The notes under the pieces were generated by a model, which saw only the letters and a program-made list of their open reading frames with translations, made no database searches and had not been told where the DNA came from. A DNA stretch of 64,000 nucleotides. Origin: AP-15 sp035538335 (GTDB taxonomy: Bacteria; Pseudomonadota; Alphaproteobacteria; ATCC43930; CGMCC-115725). Shown one piece after another: positions 9,480 through 18,017 of the stretch (positions within the stretch are counted from its first letter, which is position 1; every line of letters starts with the position of its first letter). The stretch is from NCBI GenBank assembly GCA_035538335.1, contig DATLKN010000003.1, forward strand, positions 62,001-126,000. Reading direction: 5' to 3'. Both the position numbers and the translations under genes were made by a program.

Positions 9480-10483
9480 TGAGCTTGCCGCCGGAAAGCC
9501 GCTGCCGCCTCGGCCCCGATCTCGAGATTTGCCGCATTCTGAACGGCATGTGGCAGGTCTCGGGAGCGCACGGGGCCATCGACCCCGAGCGTGCGGTCGG
9601 GCAAATGCTTCGCTATCACGAGATCGGCTTTACGAGCTGGGACCTCGCCGACCATTACGGGCCGGCCGAGGATTTCGTCGGCGAATTCCGCCGTCGGCTC
9701 GGCCCCGAGCGCTCGGCCGAGACGACGGCCTTCACCAAATGGGTGCCCTACCCCGGCCGCATGAGCCGAGAGGTCGTCGAGGCGGCGGTCGATTTGTCGC
9801 GCCGACGGATGGCCGCCGATTGCCTCGACCTGTTGCAGTTCCATTGGTGGGAGTACGGCGACGAGCGTTATTTCGACGCGCTCGCGCATCTCGCCGAGCT
9901 CGCCGCCGCCGGCAAGATCCGCCATCTTGGGCTGACGAACTTCGACACCGAGCGGCTCGCTGCGATCGCCGCGCGCGGTATCCGCATCGTCTCGAACCAA
10001 GTGCAATATTCGCTCGTCGATCGCCGGCCGGAGCAGCGGATGGCGGCCTGGTGCGAAGCCGAGGGCGTGAGGCTGCTCGCCTACGGCACGCTGCTCGGCG
10101 GGCTGTTGTCGGAGAAATATCTCGGGCGCGCCGAACCGGGCCGCGCCGAACTCGCGACCGCCTCGCTGCAGAAATACAAGCGCATGATCGACACCTGGGG
10201 CGGCTGGGCGCTTTTTCAGGAATTGCTCGCGGCGCTCAAAAGCATCGCCGACAAGCACCGCGTCGCGATCGCCAATGTCGGCATCCGCTATGTGCTCGAC
10301 CAAAGGGCGGTCGCCGGCGTCATTGTCGGCGCGCGGCTCGGGATCGCCGAGCACATCGAGCAGAACGCGCGCAGCTTCGGTTTCGCACTCGACGCCGAGG
10401 ATCTGGCGCGGATCGAGGCGGTCGCCGCCCGCTCGCACGACCTGATGCGCGCGATCGGCGATTGCGGCGACGAGTACCGGTAG
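9476..10483 (+). CDS. Aldo/keto reductase
   Basis: 335 residues; the start ATGATGAGC overlaps the preceding stop by 4 nt and follows GGAGAGAG. The AKR barrel signatures are visible: Asp and Tyr in DLADHYGPAEDF, Lys in TTAFTKWVP, and His in LLQFHWWEYG, giving the Asp-Tyr-Lys-His tetrad. Later come LGLTNFDTERL, VSNQVQYSLVDRRPE and the NADP-binding end VAGVIVGARLG. It would reduce a carbonyl with NADPH. Coupling to the LLM oxidoreductase suggests a shared substrate, which cannot be named. Confidence 0.88.
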   Translation: MMSLPPESRCRLGPDLEICRILNGMWQVSGAHGAIDPERAVGQMLRYHEIGFTSWDLADHYGPAEDFVGEFRRRLGPERSAETTAFTKWVPYPGRMSREVVEAAVDLSRRRMAADCLDLLQFHWWEYGDERYFDALAHLAELAAAGKIRHLGLTNFDTERLAAIAARGIRIVSNQVQYSLVDRRPEQRMAAWCEAEGVRLLAYGTLLGGLLSEKYLGRAEPGRAELATASLQKYKRMIDTWGGWALFQELLAALKSIADKHRVAIANVGIRYVLDQRAVAGVIVGARLGIAEHIEQNARSFGFALDAEDLARIEAVAARSHDLMRAIGDCGDEYR

Positions 10484-10492
10484 CCGGAGCGC

Positions 10493-11071
10493 ATGGAAAA
10501 GGACCGGCTTCTCGCCTTCAGCGACGGCGTCGTGGCGATCATCGTCACGATCATGGTGCTCGAATTGAAGGTGCCGAAGGACGCGAGCCTCGCCGGCCTA
10601 GAAAGGGTGACGCCGGTATTCCTCTCCTATGTGCTGAGCTTTCTCTACGTCTCGATCTATTGGAACAACCACCACCATTTCTTCCACCTTGTGCGGCAGA
10701 TCGACGGGCCGTTGCTGTGGGCCAACTTGCATCTGCTGTTCTGGCTGTCGCTGATCCCGTTCGCGACCGGGTGGATAGGCGAGAACCAATTCGCGGCATT
10801 GCCGACCGCAGTCTATGGCGTGTCTCTCTTGATGCCGGCGCTCGCCTGGTACGTAATGCAGACCGTCATCATCCGCCGGCAAGGGCCGGACTCGCCGTTG
10901 CGGCGCGCGCTGGGCCGCGATCTCAAGGGCAAGATTTCGCCGGTGCTCTATGTCGTCGGCATCCTGTCGGCGTTCGCCGCGACCTGGATCGCCGACGCGA
11001 TCTATCTCTTCGTCGCGCTCCTATGGCTCGTCCCCGACCGGCGCATCGAGCGTGCCTTAAGGCGGCCTTAG
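10493..11071 (+). CDS. TMEM175/DUF1211-family membrane protein (putative potassium channel)
   Basis: 192 residues with about five or six hydrophobic segments. The N-terminus MEKDRLLAFSDGVVAIIVTI carries the FSDGVxAI signature of TMEM175 family proteins, whose prokaryotic members are potassium-selective channels. It is followed by YVSIYWNNHHHFFHLV and WANLHLLFWLSLIPF, both typical of DUF1211. It begins 9 bp after the aldo/keto reductase and is probably in the same operon, although no functional link is evident. Confidence 0.88.
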   Translation: MEKDRLLAFSDGVVAIIVTIMVLELKVPKDASLAGLERVTPVFLSYVLSFLYVSIYWNNHHHFFHLVRQIDGPLLWANLHLLFWLSLIPFATGWIGENQFAALPTAVYGVSLLMPALAWYVMQTVIIRRQGPDSPLRRALGRDLKGKISPVLYVVGILSAFAATWIADAIYLFVALLWLVPDRRIERALRRP

Positions 11072-11137
11072 CGCCCGAAGCAGCGATGGTAGGGTGATCT
11101 CCCCGGCCCCGCGCCAGCGGAGCGAGGGACACAGTTC

Positions 11138-11533
11138 CTACAACGCTTCAATGCCGGCGCGCGCGCAATCCTCGTCCTGCTGCGAGGTGCCGCCGCCGAC
11201 GCCGCAGGCGCCTTCGACGACGCCGCCGCGCAGGATCGGCACCGCGCCCTGCCCCATGATCATGTGGCCGCCCTCGGCGGCAGCGATGCCGCGCGGCGTC
11301 GGCTGGTCGGCGCGCGGCGTCAATTCGCCGCTCGCCCGGCCGAAGGCGGCCGAGGCGACGGCCTTGCCCTGGCTGCCGTAGACGCTCGCCCAGATCGCGC
11401 CGTCCATGCGCTGCAAGGCTACCAGCCGGCCGCCGGCATCGCACACCGCCGCGCTTATTCGGATGTTCAGCTCCTCGGCCTTCTTGATGGCGCCGCGAAC
11501 GATGCGGTTGGCTTCCTCCAGCGTCAGTCCCAT
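11138..11533 (-). CDS. GlcG/HbpS-family (heme-binding-like) protein, cytoplasmic
   Basis: 131 residues spanning one GlcG/HbpS domain: MGLTLEEANRIVRGAIKKAE, AVCDAGGRLVALQRMDGAIW, and the C-terminal GVVEGACGVGGGTSQQDEDCA. HbpS of Streptomyces binds heme; GlcG is found with glycolate oxidase genes and its role is uncertain. No signal peptide is present, unlike the paralogue at 59456. It is divergent from the thioesterase gene. Confidence 0.85.
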   Translation of the reverse strand: MGLTLEEANRIVRGAIKKAEELNIRISAAVCDAGGRLVALQRMDGAIWASVYGSQGKAVASAAFGRASGELTPRADQPTPRGIAAAEGGHMIMGQGAVPILRGGVVEGACGVGGGTSQQDEDCARAGIEAL

Positions 11534-11619
11534 GACCCTCTCCTCTGCGCGGATGATTGATGCCCGCGGCAGAGCCTATTACAACCCGCGCCATCGTGCA
11601 CCGAGACTTGGGCGAACCC

Positions 11620-12459
11620 ATGGGCGAATGGATCGAGACCTACCGCGGCATCGTCTCGCCGTGGGAATGCGACGTCACCGAACACTTCACTGTCGCCTAT
11701 TATTTCGACCGCCTGGCCGACGCGGCGGCGCTTGCCGCCAAGGCGTTCGGCCTCGTGGAGCCGGCGCGTGGCCCGGTGCGGCTCGATCTGCGCTTCGTGC
11801 GCGAGTTGCGCGCCGGCGCCAGCTTTCACATCGAGAGCGCGCCACTCGAGATCGTCGCCGACGGGGTTCGCCTCGCGCACCGCTTCGTCGACTCGGCGAG
11901 CGGCGAGAGCGTCACCTGGGTCGAGCAGAAGTTGGCGCTCCCCGCGCTGCCGGCGGAATTGCGCGGCAACATCGATCGCCGCCTCGTCGCCTGGGAAGGA
12001 CCGCCGATCGAAGCGCGCCCGGAGCCGGCGAACCACACCGGCTTCTTTCCGACGGCGCGGGACCGGGTGAGGCCCGCCGACCTCGACGAGAACGGGCAGC
12101 TGTCGCTCGCCGGCTTCGTGCACCGGTTCACGGCGGCGTGCATCCAGGCACAGGCGGCGATCGGCATCACCGCCGAATACATGGAGGAAGAGCGCCGCGG
12201 CTATTCGACCTTCGAGCTGAAGCTCGCGATTGACAAGGCGCCGCGGTTGGGCGATGCGGTGTTGGTCGAGACTGGGATTCTACATCTGGGAAATTCGTCG
12301 GTGCGTTTTCTGCACCGGATGATCGAACCCGACGGGAGCAAGGAATTGGCCCGCCTCGGGCAGTTTGGCGTGCAGCTCGACCTCGATGCGCGCCGGCCGG
12401 CACCGCTGCCGCTGGCATTCAAGGAGCGCGCGCAGGCGCTGATGGTGACGGGATCTTAG
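11620..12459 (+). CDS. Acyl-CoA/acyl-ACP thioesterase with two hotdog domains
   Basis: 279 residues from MGEWIETYRGIVSPWECDVT. This start is preferred because it matches the usual N-terminus and leaves 86 bp to the divergent neighbour; an in-frame ATG at 11560 would add 20 residues. Two hotdog halves are visible: WECDVTEHFTVAYYFDRLAD and VRPADLDENGQLSLAGFVHRF. They correspond to a duplicated 4-hydroxybenzoyl-CoA thioesterase fold like that of acyl-ACP thioesterases and FcbC-like proteins. It should hydrolyse an acyl thioester; the substrate is unknown. It is followed after 9 bp by a small secreted-protein gene. Confidence 0.75.
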   Translation: MGEWIETYRGIVSPWECDVTEHFTVAYYFDRLADAAALAAKAFGLVEPARGPVRLDLRFVRELRAGASFHIESAPLEIVADGVRLAHRFVDSASGESVTWVEQKLALPALPAELRGNIDRRLVAWEGPPIEARPEPANHTGFFPTARDRVRPADLDENGQLSLAGFVHRFTAACIQAQAAIGITAEYMEEERRGYSTFELKLAIDKAPRLGDAVLVETGILHLGNSSVRFLHRMIEPDGSKELARLGQFGVQLDLDARRPAPLPLAFKERAQALMVTGS

Positions 12460-12468
12460 GAGGAACCG

Positions 12469-12918
12469 ATGAAACGGATCTGCTCGTGCCGGCTCGGACT
12501 GGCGGCTCTCCTCCTCGCGCTGAGCGGCACCGGCAGCGGCGCGGCTGCGCAGGGAGGGTTCTCGCAGGCGAGCCTCAGCGGCCACTATGCCGGTATCTTC
12601 TCGGGCCGGGTGCCGCGCGGCAGCGGTTCACTACCGATCGTCGGTACCGGGATCTTCATCGCCGACGGCAAAGGTCATTTGCGCGGCCGCGAGTCCTACA
12701 CGCTCGGCATGACGACCTGTGAGGCAACGATCAGCGGCACCTACAAGGTCGGGCCCGACGGCCGCGGCACCGATGCCGTGACTTTCACCACGCTCGGTAA
12801 GGGCTGCGCCAGCGGCAGCTTCACGCAGAGCTTTGTGATTGCCCGCCACGGTGCGCTCGTGCTGCTCGCCAACACAAACGGTCAGCAGATCGAGGAGCGG
12901 TGGCACCTACAAAGGTAG
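12469..12918 (+). CDS. Small secreted protein of unknown function
   Basis: 149 residues. A signal peptide is clear (MKRICSCRLGLAALLLALSG...GAAAQ), with likely cleavage after AAAQ near residue 27. The mature part is rich in Gly, Ser and Thr with alternating hydrophobics (GHYAGIFSGRVPRGSGSLPI, GTGIFIADGKGHLRGRESYT, ATISGTYKVGPDGRGTDAVT), suggesting a small beta-barrel or lipocalin-like fold. Two Cys (TTCEAT, GKGCAS) could form a disulfide. It is probably cotranscribed with the thioesterase. Confidence 0.75.
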   Translation: MKRICSCRLGLAALLLALSGTGSGAAAQGGFSQASLSGHYAGIFSGRVPRGSGSLPIVGTGIFIADGKGHLRGRESYTLGMTTCEATISGTYKVGPDGRGTDAVTFTTLGKGCASGSFTQSFVIARHGALVLLANTNGQQIEERWHLQR

Positions 12919-12935
12919 CCGGCTGCCGATCTCAT

Positions 12936-13020
12936 CCTTGTCGTCCCGGCGGAAGCCTGGCCGAAGCCGAGACCCATGGCGGCCCTCGATGCCGGCTTGC
13001 GCCGGCATGACGAGGAAGGA
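12936..13020. repeat. Palindromic repeat (GTCCCGGCGG ... GCCGGCATGACG type)
   Basis: Between the convergent secreted-protein and amidase genes lies TTGTCGTCCCGGCGGAAGCC followed by an inner CCATGG region and TGCGCCGGCATGACGAGGAA. Related copies are at 57473-57585, 48372-48452 and, in part, 39276-39302. It probably folds into a long imperfect hairpin and may end transcription from both sides. Confidence 0.6.
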
Positions 13021-13043
13021 CCGAACGGCCGACGATCTGCAAG

Positions 13044-15371
13044 CTACAGCGGCCCGAAGGCAGGCGGCGCGATGCGGCGGCGGGAAGCCGCCTCGTAGGA
13101 AGCGGCGATCTCAAGCGCGACATCCTCGCGGCCCGGCTCGGCGCGGAAGACGAGCGAGAACGGCAGCCCCGGCCCGGCAATCGTCGTCGGCACGTCGGAG
13201 GGCGCCGGCACATAGCGCCGCCGGTCCTCGCTCAGCTTGAAAACGGGATCATAGACGGTGCGCACATAACCCGCCGGGACGAGGATCTCGGTCAGTCCGG
13301 CATTTGGGCCGTAGAAGGTTTCGAGGCGCAGGTTGGAAGGCCCCGCGAGCGGGTCGTGGGCGCCGCCGATCTTCCCCGGCGGCAATGGCGTGTGCAACCG
13401 CACCAGCGCGTCGAGGCGGTTCTCCAGCATCACCATCATGTCGAGCCGGCGTAAGAGCTCGCGCAGCATGATGCGCTCGTCGACGCCCTGCCGGCCGCCC
13501 AACGGATTGCGCGGGTCGGCGACCTCCTCCCAGTTGCGGAAGCCGGCGCGGCCGTCGTCGCCCCAGAATTTCGAGCGCCGGTTCAGCTCGGCGAAATCGA
13601 CGAGGCTCTCGCGGAAGCCCAGCGCCTCCCAGTCGGCGGCGCGCCGCGCCAGGTATTGCGGCACATGAAAGCGGAAGGCCATCGCCAGCTCCTGGCTCTG
13701 GATCGTCGCGATGTCGAGGTTTGCCGGCGGCGCGATGCGGCCTTCGGCCAAGAGCACGCAATGGTCGATCGGCAGGAGATCGCCGCTGCCGAACACCTTG
13801 CCCGGCGCGAATTCTGTCGGCTGGATCGCCGCAGCGAATTCCTTGAACAGGGGCTCGCCGTCGGGCCCCAGACGGAACAGCAGATCCGGCATGAAGACCG
13901 GCACGAGGCGGGCGAGCGCGCGGCGGAAATCGGGGCTCATCTGCTCGATCTCGGGGTCGGCCGGCCACAGCGGGTCGGCGGATTCGACGAGGGTCGCGCC
14001 GAGCCGGCGGCCCAGTACTTCCTTGATCTCCGCCGCCGCCGCGTAGCAGATCGCCTGCGTCGATTTCTCGCCGGGGTGCACCAGCATCGACTCGCGCACG
14101 ATGCCGATGCGCCTGCCCTCGAGAGCGCCGGGCCGGCCCGAGGCGCGGGCGTGGTGGGCGTACCCTTCGGCGAGCACCGAGGAGCGCGGCACCGCGGTAT
14201 AGGGGTCGCGCGGGTCGTAATAGCCGCGCTCCCCATTGCGCAGCGCGTCGAGGATCTTCGCGGCGTCTACGAGGGTGCGGGCGAGAATGCCGGTGCGGTC
14301 GCAATAGATGTCGGCGCCGATGGCGCCGCCGTTGAAACTCAGCATCGCCTTGTGCGGCAGGATCAAGGCGACGGCATTGTGGTTGGCAGGGCCGCGGCAG
14401 GAGGCGCGCGTCTCCTCGCCGAGGCTCGCCATGACGAGATTGGCCGAGACCGAAGCGCCCGAGCCCGATGACGAACCGAGCGAAGCGGCGCGCGTCGTGT
14501 CGTAGGGATTCGCCGGGTTGCCGGCCCAGCTGCTGCGCTGATAGCCGAGCGTCGAAGGCAGGATTTTTTCCGGCCGGTGCCGGCCGCCCGGATTGCCGGC
14601 GCGGCCGTTGTATTCCGTGTTGACGGCCTTGGCGAAGATGATCGCGCCCTTGCTGCGCAATTCCTCGACGAGCACGTGGTCCTTCGCCGGGAAATCGATG
14701 TCGTAGGCGGCGTCGCCCCCGGCCGTCGTGCGCATGTCCTTGGTGTCGAACGGGTCCTTGAACGAGAAGACGACGCCATACATCGGCATCTCGTCCAAGG
14801 GCGGGTTGCGGCCATAGCGGGCGTCGAGCTCGGCGGCGCGTTCGAGCGCGTCGGGCAGCCGGCGGAAATGCTCGCAGACGGGCGGCGCGCCGGGCGGCAG
14901 GGCGCCGAGGTCCGGATGCCGGTCGAACTCGCCCTTGCAGGTGACCGAGCGCTCGCCGCGGATGTTGAGCGTCGCGAGCGCGTTCAACTGCCCGGCCTCG
15001 AGCTTCCCCGCGATCATGCCGTATTGCTGACAAACCTCGGAGTCGGAGGCCGTTTTCTCCATGCGGCCCCATTCGAGAGGCGGCCCCTCATATTTGTCGA
15101 GATCGGGGAAAATCGCAGCGGCCGCCACTGTCTCGGCCGGAAAGGCGAGCGGCGCGCCTGCGCGCACCGTCCCCGGCGGCGCCTCGACGGGCTCGCCGTC
15201 GGGCGTGACGAGCAGGCTCGCGACGCCGTTATAGGCGCGCACGCGGTCGAGATAGAGGCGCACCACGTCGAGGCAGGTGGTTTCGCCCGCGCGGATTGCC
15301 GCATGCAGTTGCGCGATCGTCGCCTCTTCGAGACGGAACCGGCCTCTTCCTTCGCCGTTTTCCTGCGCCAT
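13044..15371 (-). CDS. Amidase-signature-family hydrolase with large insertions/extension
   Basis: 775 residues, about 300 longer than a typical ~470-residue amidase. Core motifs of the amidase signature family are present: catalytic Lys in YGVVFSFKDPFDTKDMRTTA, cis-Ser region AASLGSSSGSGASVSANLVM, and a nucleophile Ser in ETRASCRGPANHNA, aligning with GGSIRxPA. An insert precedes the Lys motif (FDRHPDLGALPPGAPPVCEH), and a long C-terminal half holds conserved-looking aromatic patches. No signal peptide. It would hydrolyse an amide to acid and ammonia. It is divergent from a branched-chain/amide-type ABC transporter, suggesting uptake and hydrolysis of an amide; that link is inference. Confidence 0.82.
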   Translation of the reverse strand: MAQENGEGRGRFRLEEATIAQLHAAIRAGETTCLDVVRLYLDRVRAYNGVASLLVTPDGEPVEAPPGTVRAGAPLAFPAETVAAAAIFPDLDKYEGPPLEWGRMEKTASDSEVCQQYGMIAGKLEAGQLNALATLNIRGERSVTCKGEFDRHPDLGALPPGAPPVCEHFRRLPDALERAAELDARYGRNPPLDEMPMYGVVFSFKDPFDTKDMRTTAGGDAAYDIDFPAKDHVLVEELRSKGAIIFAKAVNTEYNGRAGNPGGRHRPEKILPSTLGYQRSSWAGNPANPYDTTRAASLGSSSGSGASVSANLVMASLGEETRASCRGPANHNAVALILPHKAMLSFNGGAIGADIYCDRTGILARTLVDAAKILDALRNGERGYYDPRDPYTAVPRSSVLAEGYAHHARASGRPGALEGRRIGIVRESMLVHPGEKSTQAICYAAAAEIKEVLGRRLGATLVESADPLWPADPEIEQMSPDFRRALARLVPVFMPDLLFRLGPDGEPLFKEFAAAIQPTEFAPGKVFGSGDLLPIDHCVLLAEGRIAPPANLDIATIQSQELAMAFRFHVPQYLARRAADWEALGFRESLVDFAELNRRSKFWGDDGRAGFRNWEEVADPRNPLGGRQGVDERIMLRELLRRLDMMVMLENRLDALVRLHTPLPPGKIGGAHDPLAGPSNLRLETFYGPNAGLTEILVPAGYVRTVYDPVFKLSEDRRRYVPAPSDVPTTIAGPGLPFSLVFRAEPGREDVALEIAASYEAASRRRIAPPAFGPL

Positions 15372-15499
15372 CGCGCGCTCCCTTCGATCGCGCGGCCGTG
15401 AAGACCGGGCGCGCGCTGCCGGCTTGACAAGGGGCTCCCCAGGCCGGCAGGTTCGCCGCCGATAATAGGAACAGGGCGTCCGGGGAGGATAGTGGTGTC

Positions 15500-16312
15500 G
15501 TGGCAGAGATTGCCGAGGTGCCGCGCGTGACGGGCGAGCCGTTGCTCGAGGTGCGCGAGGTCGCGCTCAGCTTCGGCGGCATTGTCGCCCTCGACGGCGT
15601 CTCCTTCGCGCTCGAGGAAGGCAAGATCCTCGGCCTCATCGGCCCAAACGGCGCCGGCAAGACAACGCTCTTCAACTGCCTTTCCCGGATCTACACGCCG
15701 AACCGCGGCGACATCCTGTTCGCCGGTCATTCGCTGTTGTCCCGCCCGCCGCACCGCATCGCCGAATTGGGCATCGCCCGCACCTTTCAGAACCTCGCGC
15801 TGTTCACTCAGCAATCGGTGCTCGACAACGTCCGCATCGGCGGTCACACGAGGAGCCGCGGCGACTATGTGAGCGACGTGCTGCGCCTGCCCTCGGTCAG
15901 GCGCCAGGAGCGAGCGCTGTCGGACGCGGCCTGGGCGCTGCTCGAACTGCTCGAGCTCGAAGAGCTGGCGTACCAGATCCCGGAAGGGATGCCGCTCGGC
16001 ACCAAGAAGCGGGTTGAATTGGCGCGTGCACTCGCCGCGCAGCCTAAGCTCCTGCTGCTCGACGAGCCGGCCGGCGGCCTCAACCACGAGGAGGTCGCCG
16101 ATCTCGGCGCCCTGATCCGCCGCATCCGCGACACGCAGCGCGTCACGGTGCTGCTCGTCGAGCATCACATGGGGCTCGTGATGTCGGTGTCCGACACGGT
16201 CGTCGCCCTCGATTTCGGCCGCAAGATCGCCGAGGGCACGCCGGCCGAGGTGCAGGAGGACGATGCGGTGATCCGCGCCTATCTCGGCAAGTCGAAGGAC
16301 CATCGGCAATGA
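15500..16312 (+). CDS. livG: ABC transporter ATP-binding protein, LivG type
   Basis: 270 residues. The GTG start at 15500 follows GGGGAGGA. Walker A is GLIGPNGAGKTTLFN, the Q-loop is RTFQNLALF, Walker B is LLLLDEPAGGLN, and the H-loop is VLLVEHHMGLVM. The ABC signature is unusual: GMPLGTKKRVELARAL, where LSxGxxQ is usual, a variation also found in some LivG proteins. It energises uptake of branched-chain amino acids, amides or related compounds with the next four genes. A 4-nt overlap (ATGA) couples it to livF. Confidence 0.9.
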   Translation: MAEIAEVPRVTGEPLLEVREVALSFGGIVALDGVSFALEEGKILGLIGPNGAGKTTLFNCLSRIYTPNRGDILFAGHSLLSRPPHRIAELGIARTFQNLALFTQQSVLDNVRIGGHTRSRGDYVSDVLRLPSVRRQERALSDAAWALLELLELEELAYQIPEGMPLGTKKRVELARALAAQPKLLLLDEPAGGLNHEEVADLGALIRRIRDTQRVTVLLVEHHMGLVMSVSDTVVALDFGRKIAEGTPAEVQEDDAVIRAYLGKSKDHRQ

Positions 16313-17016
16313 TGGTCGAGGTCAAGGGCCTTTATGCCTATTACGGGCAGAGCGAGGCGCTGCACGGCATCGATTTCGGGCTCGACGAGGGCGGCATCGT
16401 CACGCTGCTCGGCGCGAACGGAGCCGGCAAGACGACGACCTTGCGCGCGCTGTGCGGCATGATCAGGACGAAGGGCGAGATCCGCTTCGACGGGAAGCCG
16501 ATCACGGGCCGCGCCACCGAGGACATCGTGCGGCTCGGCATCGCGCACGTGCCGGAGGGGCGCGGCACCTTCGTGCGCATGTCGGTCGAGGAGAACCTGC
16601 AGCTCGGCGCGATGAGTCGGCGCGACCGCGCCGGTATCGTGCGCGACCTCGAACTGGTCTACGCCCATTTCCCGCGCCTCAAGGAGCGGCGCCGCCAGCA
16701 AGCCGGGACCCTTTCGGGCGGCGAGCAGCAGATGCTCGCGGTCGGCCGCGCGCTGATGCTGCGGCCGCGGCTGATGCTGCTCGACGAGCCGTCCTTCGGC
16801 CTCGCCCCGCGCATCGTCGAAGAGCTGTTCGCGATGCTGCGGCAGGTCAACCGGGAAGCGGGGGTCGCGATGCTGATCGTCGAGCAGAACGCGACGCTCG
16901 CGCTCGAACTCGCCGAGCGCGCCTATCTGATCGAAACCGGCCGCATCGTCATGCACGGGCCCTCCGCAACCGTCGGCGCCGACGAGACCGTGCGCCGCGC
17001 CTATCTGGGGTACTAG
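16309..17016 (+). CDS. livF: ABC transporter ATP-binding protein, LivF type
   Basis: 235 residues, typical LivF length. Visible are Walker A LLGANGAGKTTTLRALCG, the signature TLSGGEQQMLAVGRALM, Walker B LMLLDEPSFGLAP and H-loop Asn/Glu region LIVEQNATLALELAERAY. It pairs with LivG as the second nucleotide-binding subunit at the inner face of the membrane. Between its stop and livH lies a 122-bp gap filled by a GC-rich palindrome (17041-17106). Confidence 0.92.
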   Translation: MMVEVKGLYAYYGQSEALHGIDFGLDEGGIVTLLGANGAGKTTTLRALCGMIRTKGEIRFDGKPITGRATEDIVRLGIAHVPEGRGTFVRMSVEENLQLGAMSRRDRAGIVRDLELVYAHFPRLKERRRQQAGTLSGGEQQMLAVGRALMLRPRLMLLDEPSFGLAPRIVEELFAMLRQVNREAGVAMLIVEQNATLALELAERAYLIETGRIVMHGPSATVGADETVRRAYLGY

Positions 17017-17040
17017 CGGATGACCTGTCGCCCATGGCCC

Positions 17041-17106
17041 CTCACCCCGACCCTCTCCCCGCATGCGGGGAGAGGGAGGGACCCGCAAAGCGGGAGGGTG
17101 AGGGGC
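17041..17106. repeat. GC-rich palindromic repeat, family A, inside the liv operon
   Basis: The core CCCTCTCCCCGCATGCGG...GAGAGGG at 17051-17076 is a perfect 26-bp palindrome flanked by CCTCACCCCGA and GGGAGGGTGAGGGGC. Related hairpins occur at 28041, 40202, 40238, 43711, 43756, 49844, 61068 and within mtaB. Here it separates livF from livH in the transcript. Confidence 0.75.
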
Positions 17107-17138
17107 AACAAGCGGCTCGCAGCAGGATAATCAGAGTC

Positions 17139-18017
17139 ATGCAACTCCTGCTGCAGCAGATAATGGCCGGCCTCGCCAACGGCGCCATCTATGCGCTGGT
17201 GGCGCTCGCCGTGGTGATGATCTACCAGGCAATCGACCATCTCAACTTCGCGCAGGGCGAGATGGCGACCTTCTCGAGCTTTCTCGCCTGGCAGCTGATC
17301 GCCTGGGGACTGCCGTATTGGGCGGCCTTTTTCACGGCAGTGATCCTCTCCTTCGCCGCCGGCGTCGCGATCGAGCGCGTCCTATTCCGGCCGCTGCACC
17401 ACGCCCCGATTCTCGCCAGCCTCGTCGGTTTCATCGCGCTCTTCAGCATCCTGAACAGCGGCGACGGCTATCTGTGGAATTACACGATCAAGACCTTCCC
17501 GACGCCCTTCGGCACCAGGCCGCTGTTCGGCAGCGCGCTGATCGACACGCATGAAGCCGGCATGATCGGCGTTACCGTGCTGTTGCTCGCGCTTCTCTAC
17601 CTCTTCTTTCGCCGCACGCGGCTCGGGCTCGCGATGCGCGCGGCGGCCGCGAATCCCGATTCGGCGCGGCTCGTCGGCATCCGGGTCGGCTGGATGACAG
17701 CGCTCGGCTGGGGCATGGCGGCAGCGATCGGCGCGGTCGCCGGCATGCTGATCGCGCCGGTCGTGTTTCTCGAGCCGAACATGATGCTGGGCGCCCTGCT
17801 CTACGGCTTCGCCGGCGCCGTGCTCGGCGGCTTGTCGAGCCCGGGCGGCGCCGTACTCGGCGGCTTCGCGGTCGGCATCATCGAGAACCTGGCAGCCACC
17901 TACATTCCCTATGTCGGGCGCGACCTCAAGCTGACGATTGCTCTCATCGTCATCGTCGCGGTGCTGATGGTGCGGCCCGCCGGCCTGTTCGGCCGCAGCG
18001 CGGTGAGCCGGGTATGA
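17139..18017 (+). CDS. livH: Branched-chain amino acid/amide ABC transporter permease, LivH type
   Basis: 292 residues with about eight membrane helices. The start MQLLLQQIMAGLANGAIYAL is the standard LivH N-terminus; ATG 17139 is chosen over upstream in-frame extensions that run through the repeat and livF. The motif AMRAAAANPDSARLVGIRVG is the cytoplasmic EAA-like loop that contacts the ATPases. It forms the membrane channel with LivM, which it overlaps by 4 nt. Confidence 0.92.
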   Translation: MQLLLQQIMAGLANGAIYALVALAVVMIYQAIDHLNFAQGEMATFSSFLAWQLIAWGLPYWAAFFTAVILSFAAGVAIERVLFRPLHHAPILASLVGFIALFSILNSGDGYLWNYTIKTFPTPFGTRPLFGSALIDTHEAGMIGVTVLLLALLYLFFRRTRLGLAMRAAAANPDSARLVGIRVGWMTALGWGMAAAIGAVAGMLIAPVVFLEPNMMLGALLYGFAGAVLGGLSSPGGAVLGGFAVGIIENLAATYIPYVGRDLKLTIALIVIVAVLMVRPAGLFGRSAVSRV

